From positions 1-28,261 of the IMG/VR virus record IMGVR_UViG_3300042516_000113: DNA of 28,261 nucleotides. The stretch is one strand, 5' to 3'. This document shows positions 22,404-28,261 of this stretch, in pieces (position 1 is the first letter of the stretch; the number at the start of each line of letters is the position of its first letter). The notes beneath the pieces are model-generated. The model worked only from the letters and a program-made list of their open reading frames with translations, was not told the origin of the DNA and made no database searches. The DNA is from a virus. Both the position numbers and the translations under genes were made by a program.

Positions 22404-24113
22404 TTATACCATCCTACTAAAGTTGCCTTGTTTCTCAAACTTAATGATGCTATGGAACTTGTCGTATAGAGCATCGCCTTTATGCGAGATAATGAATGTG
22501 TTGTTATCCGCAGTGAGATTATTTAGAATCTTCAAGAACTCGTCTGTACCAACACCGTCGAGCGAACTATCAAATACCTCGTCCATAATCAACAGATTGG
22601 TGGTTGCTGAGTTTCTCATCTTAGCGATAGCACGCCAAGTGAACAATACAGCCAGATTGATTCGCATCTTCTCGCCCTCGGAGAACGAGTTGTATGAGAA
22701 CTCATCGCGGAAACGAGATTTAATCTTTTCATTAAACTGCTCGTCCAACTCAAAGTGAACGAAGAAGTCCATCGCAGCCAGATACTTGTTAATCAGTTTA
22801 TTCATGATAGGAATATACTGGCGGATAATCTTGGTCTTGATACCACCGTCTTTGAGTAGAGCAGAAGCAGCAGACAGAACAGCGTTTCGTTTTGATAGCA
22901 TCTCACGTTTAGATTCGATTTCTGCTAGTTCTTCTTTCAACGCAAGCAACGTAGCAGTCGACTCGGTTGTATCTTGTTCTACGGACAAAGAAGCATTTTC
23001 AGTTTCTAGTGCTTTGTAGTTTCGTTTCTCAGATTCAATTTGAGCTGTCACTACTTTGATTTGTTCGTTTGCTTTAATCATCGCCTGACGAGTTTGTTTG
23101 ATATTATCAAGACGAGCAGTCACTTGAGTCTGGTCGCCGTCGATAATTTCTAGTTCTCCTTTGATAGAAACTAGAGTAGCATTCTTGTTACTTACCGCTG
23201 ACTCCTTAAAGTCATGCGCGATACCCTGCTTACATGTAGGGCAGTTTTCGTTGTCGTGGAAGAATTTGATTTCTTTCTCAAGCAAGAACATACGATCCCA
23301 TAGACGAACGCGATTATCTGAAAGCTCGTTGGCTTTCTGTAACACTTCAGCTTCGTCGCTAACACCAAGTTCGAGAGCAACATACTCGTTTTGATAGTCT
23401 TTGATTGACTCGCGCAGTTCGACGATAGTCTTTGCGATTTCTTTAATCTTTGCATTGTTAGCTTCAATGCGCGTGTCTTTATCTTTACGAACGCTCGCAA
23501 GATACTTCTGTTCCATTGCAATCTTTTCAGAACATAGGTCAGCAGCATACTTGGTATCTGCCACTTCTACTTTATTAGAAGCAACCTTTTCTTTTAGAAT
23601 ATTGTTCATAGAAGTAAAGATCTGAATGTCAAGTAGATCTTCAATTACTTCGCGACGTTGGTGCGCTGGCAGCTGCATGAATGGCACATACGTTGATGAA
23701 CCAAGAACAACTACCTGAGAGAACGAACGATGGTTCAGTTTCAAAATAGTCTTTTCTAGGAACTCTTGGTAATCACGATTAGCTGAATCCTGATTAAACA
23801 TCGCGCCATTCTTGTAGATCTCAAACAGATTAGGTTTGATACCACGAACAACTTTATATTCATCGCGACCAACCGTAAACTCAATTTCTACAACAGCGTC
23901 TTTATTATTGATGCTGTTAATCAACTGCGGTTTGTTAATCTTACGGAATGGCTTATTATACAACGCAAACGAGATAGCGTCAAGGATGGTAGATTTACCT
24001 GCACCATTCTGACCGACAATCAACGTGGACTTGGATTTATCCAACTTGACTTCGGTAAACACGTTGCCAGTTGACAGGAAGTTCTTCCAGCGAACTACTT
24101 TGAAGTTTATCAT
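22404..24113 (-). CDS. 46: Recombination nuclease subunit gp46 (Rad50/SbcC-like)
   Basis: 569 residues (T4 gp46 560). SMC-like ATPase with Walker A GQNGAGKS (34-41), long coiled coils, a zinc hook C291-P-T-C294, the signature region FSEGEKMRINLAVLF, and Walker B LLIMDEVFDSSLD (near 511). With gp47 it resects double-strand ends for UvsX-driven recombination and helps degrade host DNA. It overlaps gp47 by 4 bp (ATGA), the T4 order 47-46. Confidence 0.96.
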   Translation of the reverse strand: MINFKVVRWKNFLSTGNVFTEVKLDKSKSTLIVGQNGAGKSTILDAISFALYNKPFRKINKPQLINSINNKDAVVEIEFTVGRDEYKVVRGIKPNLFEIYKNGAMFNQDSANRDYQEFLEKTILKLNHRSFSQVVVLGSSTYVPFMQLPAHQRREVIEDLLDIQIFTSMNNILKEKVASNKVEVADTKYAADLCSEKIAMEQKYLASVRKDKDTRIEANNAKIKEIAKTIVELRESIKDYQNEYVALELGVSDEAEVLQKANELSDNRVRLWDRMFLLEKEIKFFHDNENCPTCKQGIAHDFKESAVSNKNATLVSIKGELEIIDGDQTQVTARLDNIKQTRQAMIKANEQIKVVTAQIESEKRNYKALETENASLSVEQDTTESTATLLALKEELAEIESKREMLSKRNAVLSAASALLKDGGIKTKIIRQYIPIMNKLINKYLAAMDFFVHFELDEQFNEKIKSRFRDEFSYNSFSEGEKMRINLAVLFTWRAIAKMRNSATTNLLIMDEVFDSSLDGVGTDEFLKILNNLTADNNTFIISHKGDALYDKFHSIIKFEKQGNFSRMV

Positions 24114-25192
24114 GCTTCACGCTCCGCGCTGAGTGCTTCTTGATATAATTCAGTTAGTAGATTGTTAAGGTCTTTAGCCATAGTTTGTTCAGTTTCAGGT
24201 AGATACTGGGCGACGAACTTACGCATGATAGTCAGCGTGTCTTCTGCTTCGTCGACGATGTCAGCGTCATCTTCTAGGTCGAGGTTGAGATGGTCTTCTA
24301 CGATTTGTAGATCAAGAACACCAGTCTTTTCAATCTTGTCAACGACGATATCAAACCAGTAAGGATTAGTCTTGTTGCGAACAATCAGCTTTACAAACGA
24401 ATTACTAAAGTCACTGAAGTCTTGTTCGATGACTTCTTCCATAGTTTTATTCACGTCGTCATACAGGACTTTGTGAAACATAGGAAATGGATTTTGTATG
24501 AACGTCAGCTCACGCGACTCTGTGTCAAATATATGAAAGCCACGGGGATCGTTATAATCCGACCAAGTCATTTCATACGGTGCACCAAGATAGTTGATAT
24601 TACCTTTGGTGGATTTGTGATGGAAGTGACCTGACATTACAACGTCAAACTTATCAAATAGTTTCGAGTCGAAGCCATGGTCGTTGCCAACAACACCCTT
24701 ATACATTTCGAAGCCAGCCAACTCTAGGTGACCGATTAGGACTTGAGCGGGAGTATCGTTGATGAAGTCCATAGACGACTGATAATTACCAGAACATATC
24801 CAAGGTAGGAACGCTACGTCGAGTCCATCAAAGTTAAGAGTCTTGGCTTCAGACACGATATGCATATTTTCGTAGTCAGCGAACAGCAACTCCATCGTAT
24901 TGACTTCGTTGGTGTTCTTATAATATGCAGTGTGATTACCCACGATAGTATAAAGCTGAATGTTACGTGTACGCAGTTCATCGAACCACATATCCTTGGC
25001 AGCTTTAAGTGAGTGGAAGTTAATATACTTACGACGGTCGAATGTGTCACCGCCATCCCAGACAACTTTAATATCGTTAGCGTCTATGTATGGCAAAACT
25101 ACCTCGCGATAGAATTTCGCTTGGTAGTCATAAAAGGCGACGTTGTCATTGCGAACACCGAAGTGTTGGTCAGTTAAAATAGCAATTTTCAT
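24110..25192 (-). CDS. 47: Recombination nuclease subunit gp47 (Mre11/SbcD-like)
   Basis: 360 residues (T4 gp47 339). Metallophosphoesterase motifs in order: D8-Q-H10, WDGGDTFDRR, IVGNHTAYY and MSGHFHHKS, giving the two-metal nuclease site. It partners gp46. The ATG at 25192 is only 8 nt downstream of the -10 hexamer of the promoter inside the gp55 tail, so its own transcript would be almost leaderless; AGGG lies too far (14 nt) to be a good ribosome-binding site. The C-terminal region is acidic (LEDDADIVDEAEDT). Confidence 0.96.
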   Translation of the reverse strand: MKIAILTDQHFGVRNDNVAFYDYQAKFYREVVLPYIDANDIKVVWDGGDTFDRRKYINFHSLKAAKDMWFDELRTRNIQLYTIVGNHTAYYKNTNEVNTMELLFADYENMHIVSEAKTLNFDGLDVAFLPWICSGNYQSSMDFINDTPAQVLIGHLELAGFEMYKGVVGNDHGFDSKLFDKFDVVMSGHFHHKSTKGNINYLGAPYEMTWSDYNDPRGFHIFDTESRELTFIQNPFPMFHKVLYDDVNKTMEEVIEQDFSDFSNSFVKLIVRNKTNPYWFDIVVDKIEKTGVLDLQIVEDHLNLDLEDDADIVDEAEDTLTIMRKFVAQYLPETEQTMAKDLNNLLTELYQEALSAEREA

Positions 25193-25200
25193 TATAAGAT

Positions 25201-25229
25201 ATTATACCCTATTCAGGGTCATTAGTAAA
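25201..25229 (-). promoter_or_regulatory. Promoter of 47-46 inside the end of gp55
   Basis: Minus strand TTTACT (25229-25224), 17-bp spacer, TATAAT (25206-25201). The gp55 stop (25211-25209) lies in the spacer. The start ATG of gp47 is 8 nt past the hexamer, predicting a 0-3 nt leader. Confidence 0.78.
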
Positions 25230-25799
25230 AGATTCGGTGAGAATCGTGTCAATGGACTTTTTGACCTTTGCAGTCTTGGCTTTCTTTTTCTCTTCGATCT
25301 TGTCTTCGAAGTTCTTCACGAAATCATTAATGTAGTCGGTATCTTCCATTACTGATACATCGAAATCTTCACCAGAGTTTCCTTCTTGTAGGTGATGCAT
25401 TGCGCCATCGACCATCTGTTGGTGATATACTTTATGTTTGACGTAGACCTGTTTCTTTTCTTTTTGGATTCTACGCAGGAACGCATAGTAGATAATCTGA
25501 GTAAAGTAAGAGAATGGATTGTTGGATTTATCAGGATTGAAGTTATCGAAATAAGTGATGCAGTTTTCTAGACCATCAGCAATCATCTCATCGCGGTACG
25601 AGTAGTTGATGAAGTTGGGTCTATATGATAACTTGTTCGCGATCTTATAAAGACACTCACCAATATACTTTGGTATCTGTGGTTTCGGTAAACCCTGCTC
25701 CGCAGCTTCGCGACAGGCTTGTTTGTAGTCCTTCATCGCTGCATAGAATTCGATGTTACTTACATAGTGATTTGACTTGGGTGGGGCTGGCTGTTTCAT
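25209..25799 (-). CDS. 55: Late-transcription sigma factor gp55
   Basis: 196 residues (T4 gp55 185). Sigma-region-2-like core: NKLSYRPNFINYSYRDEMIADGLENCITYFDNF and NPFSYFTQIIYYAFLRRIQKEKKQ. It directs host RNA polymerase to TATAAATA-type late promoters. T4 gp55 ends in a short hydrophobic clamp-binding tail; this protein ends DTILTESFTNDPE, with no obvious version of it. The region before the end is highly charged (FEDKIEEKKKAKTAKVKKS). The start ATG has AAAAGGA 6 nt upstream and a promoter at 25823-25851. Confidence 0.93.
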   Translation of the reverse strand: MKQPAPPKSNHYVSNIEFYAAMKDYKQACREAAEQGLPKPQIPKYIGECLYKIANKLSYRPNFINYSYRDEMIADGLENCITYFDNFNPDKSNNPFSYFTQIIYYAFLRRIQKEKKQVYVKHKVYHQQMVDGAMHHLQEGNSGEDFDVSVMEDTDYINDFVKNFEDKIEEKKKAKTAKVKKSIDTILTESFTNDPE

Positions 25800-25822
25800 T
25801 TAATTCCTTTTATCATTCACCT

Positions 25823-25851
25823 ATTATATTACTTTTGTTGCCATTAGTAAA
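25823..25851 (-). promoter_or_regulatory. Promoter of gp55
   Basis: Minus strand TTTACT (25851-25846), 17-bp spacer, TATAAT (25828-25823), with the class core TAATTTTACTAAT but no upstream stop fused to it. The -35 is 5 bp from the -35 of a divergent promoter. Confidence 0.8.
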
Positions 25852-25865
25852 ATTACTTTACTAAT
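25843..25865. repeat. Inverted repeat joining two divergent -35 elements
   Basis: ATTAGTAA (25843-25850) and TTACTAAT (25858-25865) form a perfect 8-bp inverted repeat with a 7-bp centre. Each arm supplies most of the -35 of one of the two divergent promoters. Confidence 0.75.
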
Positions 25866-25885
25866 TACCAGTTTAACAGTATAAT
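25857..25885 (+). promoter_or_regulatory. Rightward promoter of the same family, antisense to the genes
   Basis: Plus strand TTTACT (25857-25862), 17-bp spacer, TATAAT (25880-25885), identical hexamers and spacing to the leftward set. The predicted start near 25892 would give RNA antisense to the 25910-26326 gene. Only an eight-codon ORF (ATG at 25913) follows. Confidence 0.6.
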
Positions 25886-25894
25886 ATTAGGTGT

Positions 25895-25923
25895 ACTCCC
25901 GTTGATATATTAATGCACGGAGT
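25895..25923. other. Hairpin over the stop codon of the 25910 gene
   Basis: ACTCC(C)GT and ACGGAGT pair (7 bp, one bulged C) around a 14-nt loop holding the TAA stop of the leftward gene. There is no U-run on the minus strand. It would also be near the 5' end of any rightward transcript from 25857-25885. Confidence 0.5.
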
Positions 25924-26326
25924 TATTAGAAGTTGGTAGCTTAAACGTCACAACGTTATCTTCGATTTCATCATCCAGTTCATCTGGAAGTTCACCCTCT
26001 TGAGCCTTGACCCCGAGGATATCATCTTCAAGAAGCTCATCATATATCTTAGCATACTTCTCTACGAAGTTAGTGTAATAGCCAATAATCTTTTCATTTG
26101 GCTTACTCATAGCAACGATCTTTGGCTTCATAATAGCAACCAAATTATTCTTACTGAATGGCATCATCTTTGTTGTTGAAACAGAAGTGGTTCCCATAGC
26201 ATTTGGCTGTAATCGAATACTGATAGGATAACCTATGATGATTTCTCCCTCGGTTTCGTTTTTCAATTCGCCGACAATAAAATTATCGGAATCACTTAGC
26301 TTCATTAGTATAAACATATTTTTCAT
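25910..26326 (-). CDS. Small conserved protein, possible third Sm-fold-like paralogue
   Basis: 138 residues of unknown function. The pattern ILMKLSDSDNFIVGELKNE, IGYPISIRLQP, MMPFSKNNLVAIMKPKIVAMSKPNEKIIGYYTNFVEKY follows the same order as the two tandem paralogues at 16755-17317: KLx(6)IxxEL, NP-x-x-I, PFS, and P-x-E-x-x-x-x-Y. It adds an acidic C-terminal extension (DELLEDD, ELPDELDDEIEDN). It sits between uvsW and gp55, and its ATG is 2 nt after the uvsW stop with GAGAT as a weak ribosome-binding site. Confidence 0.65.
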   Translation of the reverse strand: MKNMFILMKLSDSDNFIVGELKNETEGEIIIGYPISIRLQPNAMGTTSVSTTKMMPFSKNNLVAIMKPKIVAMSKPNEKIIGYYTNFVEKYAKIYDELLEDDILGVKAQEGELPDELDDEIEDNVVTFKLPTSNNSVH

Positions 26327-26328
26327 AA

Positions 26329-27777
26329 TTAAATCTCAATTGGGTAAATCTTATATTGGAATTGTTCGTCGGTGTAAATCTTAATACGCTCGGCGAAATG
26401 ATTCATTGTGTGGTTGGTCCACGATTTGGTTCTCAGGTCATCAGAGATGTCATAGAGAACCGCTTCTTCTTTATCATCACCAAGACGAAGACCACGACCG
26501 ATAGATTGTAGTGTACGAATCATCGACTTGGTAGGAGAAGAGAATACTATATTATGTAGGTTACGAATATTTACCCCTGTGGAGAACGTACCATACGACG
26601 CGATAATGATAGCGTCTTTTTCTTTCTCAACGATCTGACGAATAGCTTCGCGATCCTCGCCGTCTACGCCACCATGTACGAAGAATACATGACGCTTGTC
26701 ATGGGCTTTATCTTTTATCTGCTTGTATAAATCTTTACCATGCTTATCAACGTATTGAAATAGTACCAGCGTGTTACCCTCGAGTGAGAGAGTCAGTTTG
26801 CTAATAAACTTATTACGTCCATCATGACGCACCAAATAATCCATCTCCTCTTGGTAAGTCTTTCGTGCCATCAGTTTCTTTTCAGCATCTGAGTGCTTCA
26901 AAACCAGACACTTAATCTTGAATGCTGAGAGATGATTATCTTCAATCAGTTTGGCGGTCGTAGTGACTTTCTTTACTGCACCAAATAACCCTTCAAGAAC
27001 TAGCTTGTGAGTCTGTGTACCATCTAGCGTACCAGTAAACCCGAAGCGATACTTGCATTCGTTCAGCTTCTCCATAATTGAAGCAAGTGACTTAGCTTTG
27101 AATAAATGCGCTTCGTCGCCTATTACAACACCGAACTGCTCAAACCAGCTTTTTGGTAGTTTGTAAATTGACTGCCATGTAGTAATAACGACCGGAGCAT
27201 CTGATTCTTTTTCTTTACCTGACATAATGATGTGTATGTCTTTCTCATCGCAACCATAGCCAACGAAGTCAGATTGCATCTGATAGACGAGCGAAGTAGT
27301 AGGAACGATGATTAGTTTGCGCTGTTTCTTGAACCACCTGCTTACCATATAGATGATGAGCGACTTACCAGAAGCAGTAGGTGAAAGCATCATGCCTCTA
27401 TGGTTTCTTACTGCGTGCATAAATGCATCGACCTGATACTGACGTGGGTTGAATGGTAGTTTCAACGAAGTGATAAACTTATCAAAGTCCTCGTCGGTTT
27501 CGTCGCTTGTTACGTGCAAGTCTTTATGTATTTCTATTTCGTAGTCGCGGTCTTGTGCGAACTTTACGATGTAAGGAATCAACCCTTTATAGATCGACTT
27601 AGTCATTAGGTTGGCTAATCTTATTTTACCATCCCAGACTTTGTTACGAACAGCTGGCATAAACTGAGCACCTGGAACCATGAACGTAAAGTGGTCTGAC
27701 AATTCCTGCGCAAGCCATGCCTCGCAGTTGAATCGAATGAACGCTTCGTCGATTGGTTCTAAGGTAATCTTACTCAT
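26329..27777 (-). CDS. uvsW: UvsW helicase
   Basis: 482 residues (T4 UvsW 503). Superfamily 2 helicase that unwinds R-loops and branched intermediates and turns the phage from origin- to recombination-dependent replication. Motif I is SPTASGKS (132-139), motif II is DEAH (221-224), motif III is FTGTLDG, and motif VI is QSIGRGLRLG. An N-terminal DNA-binding region (about 1-105, including NKVWDGKIRL) matches the T4 protein. The ATG overlaps the uvsY stop by one base. Confidence 0.95.
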   Translation of the reverse strand: MSKITLEPIDEAFIRFNCEAWLAQELSDHFTFMVPGAQFMPAVRNKVWDGKIRLANLMTKSIYKGLIPYIVKFAQDRDYEIEIHKDLHVTSDETDEDFDKFITSLKLPFNPRQYQVDAFMHAVRNHRGMMLSPTASGKSLIIYMVSRWFKKQRKLIIVPTTSLVYQMQSDFVGYGCDEKDIHIIMSGKEKESDAPVVITTWQSIYKLPKSWFEQFGVVIGDEAHLFKAKSLASIMEKLNECKYRFGFTGTLDGTQTHKLVLEGLFGAVKKVTTTAKLIEDNHLSAFKIKCLVLKHSDAEKKLMARKTYQEEMDYLVRHDGRNKFISKLTLSLEGNTLVLFQYVDKHGKDLYKQIKDKAHDKRHVFFVHGGVDGEDREAIRQIVEKEKDAIIIASYGTFSTGVNIRNLHNIVFSSPTKSMIRTLQSIGRGLRLGDDKEEAVLYDISDDLRTKSWTNHTMNHFAERIKIYTDEQFQYKIYPIEI

Positions 27778-28211
27778 TACATGCCAGTCTTAAACTTTTC
27801 CCAGTCGATAGCTGACTTGATATTATAGCCACGACCATTTAGTGATTTGATGATTGACTCTAGCACGTCAACTTTCTCTTGTTGAACGGCGATCTTTAAT
27901 GTACTTTTGATTATGTCTGAGTCTGAGTCAATATGCATCGGTAGTTCCGACTTCATAATCTTTAGATAGTTAGGTTGCCAGCCAAGTTCTTTTAGACGGT
28001 CTGGTTCCATGATTCCGTTGAACCATTCAGCTTTATCTTTGTAAAGTTGCTTGTGCTCGGTCTCCATCTTCTTGAGCAGTAGACGCTCATTAGAGAAGAT
28101 GCGATAATAGTTGTAGTGGAGTTTTGCGATTCTCAGCGATTCCTTACCAAGTTCGGTACGATCGATGTCGCTGTCTTTAGCCCACATTTCAAAGATTTCT
28201 TCAAGTTTCAT
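27777..28211 (-). CDS. uvsY: UvsY recombination mediator
   Basis: 144 residues (T4 UvsY 137). It loads UvsX onto gp32-coated single-stranded DNA. Support: N-terminal MKLEEIFEMWAKDSDID, long charged helices around LLLKKMETEHKQLYKDKAEWFNG, the ending LNGRGYNIKSAIDWEKF, and the position directly before uvsW. T4 has uvsY next to uvsW as well. The ATG at 28211 has GGAT 7 nt upstream; a promoter -10 lies at 28244-28249. Confidence 0.88.
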   Translation of the reverse strand: MKLEEIFEMWAKDSDIDRTELGKESLRIAKLHYNYYRIFSNERLLLKKMETEHKQLYKDKAEWFNGIMEPDRLKELGWQPNYLKIMKSELPMHIDSDSDIIKSTLKIAVQQEKVDVLESIIKSLNGRGYNIKSAIDWEKFKTGM

Positions 28212-28223
28212 GATATATCCATA

Positions 28224-28241
28224 GATGGAGAGTACTCCATC
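28224..28241 (-). other. Leader hairpin after the uvsY promoter (PeSL-like)
   Basis: Minus strand GATGGAG-TACT-CTCCATC, a 7-bp stem with a 4-nt loop, starting 2 nt after the -10 hexamer. As at 11839-11865, the transcript would begin inside the hairpin. Confidence 0.6.
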
Positions 28242-28243
28242 AT

Positions 28244-28249
28244 ATTATA
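28244..28249 (-). promoter_or_regulatory. -10 hexamer of the uvsY promoter, cut by window edge
   Basis: Minus strand TATAAT in the context AGCGTATAATATGA, identical over 13 of its 14 bases to the uvsX promoter (AGCGTATAATATGA against AGCGTATAATATGAC). The -35 would be at 28267-28272, beyond the window. Confidence 0.6.
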
Positions 28250-28261
28250 CGCTACAATAGC

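Noticed and set aside
22403-22408. TATAAT just upstream of the cytidylyltransferase ATG
   Set aside because: The sequence 17 bp upstream is ACAAGG, not a family -35, and the hexamer overlaps the gp46 stop region. I do not call a promoter.
1-28261. T4 late promoters (TATAAATA), tRNA genes, CRISPR arrays, integrase or insertion sequences
   Set aside because: None was seen on reading both strands by eye. An automated scan was not possible, so this is absence of observation rather than proof.

Overview
The window is a replication, recombination and regulation core of a T4-like myovirus. Every gene I can support runs leftward (minus strand), so the biological order is from right to left. Recognisable T4 proteins are UvsY, UvsW, gp55, gp47, gp46, gp45, gp44, gp62, RegA, gp43, UvsX and gp41. 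The order 47-46-[insert]-45-44-62-regA-43 is the T4 order. Short gp43, short gp62, ThyX, a peptide deformylase and many small conserved proteins resemble T4-like marine phages and cyanophages more than T4 itself. I cannot name the host from the sequence. I saw no tRNA, CRISPR array, integrase or transposon.

Layout in transcription order: (1) 28211-24110: UvsY, UvsW, a small Sm-fold-like protein, late sigma factor gp55 and the Mre11/Rad50-like pair gp47/gp46. (2) 22401-15895: an accessory island between gp46 and gp45. It holds a cytidylyltransferase, a TET-associated-type glycosyltransferase, a HAD phosphatase, a nucleotidyltransferase-kinase fusion, a TET/JBP-like 2OG dioxygenase, peptide deformylase, two tandem Sm-like paralogues and a second glycosyltransferase, followed by a DsbA-like protein (15861-15616). 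(3) 15611-6163: the replisome (clamp, clamp loader, RegA, polymerase, UvsX recombinase, gp41 helicase) with a prolyl-hydroxylase-type oxygenase, two nucleotide pyrophosphohydrolases and two unknown small proteins interleaved. (4) 6013-2045: a VWA/HExxH protein, a small SprT-like HExxH protein and a MoxR-type AAA+ ATPase. (5) 1983-1: ThyX and a truncated gene with a ligase-type KxDG motif.

The most notable reading is a putative DNA hypermodification pathway tied to the replication fork. The TET/JBP-like dioxygenase and the glycosyltransferase both end in a tail almost identical to the polymerase C-terminus: LEAFFS and LEDFFS against LEDFFS in gp43. In T4/RB69 polymerase this end binds the sliding clamp. 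I infer that base hydroxylation and glycosylation are recruited to the clamp behind the fork. The fusion kinase, phosphatase and cytidylyltransferase would supply an activated sugar or polyol.

Regulation is unusually readable. Seven complete leftward promoters (and one cut by the right edge) share TTTAC(T/A) or TTTATT, an exact 17-bp spacer and TATAAT or TATGAT. They fall into two groups. One has the core TAATTTTACTAA, in three cases fused to the upstream stop codon. The other has upstream copies of AAGTCVTTGATTT. A ninth promoter of the same type points rightward, antisense, at 25857-25885. Stem-loops flank several of them, like the promoter/stem-loop cassettes (PeSL) described for T4-type phages.
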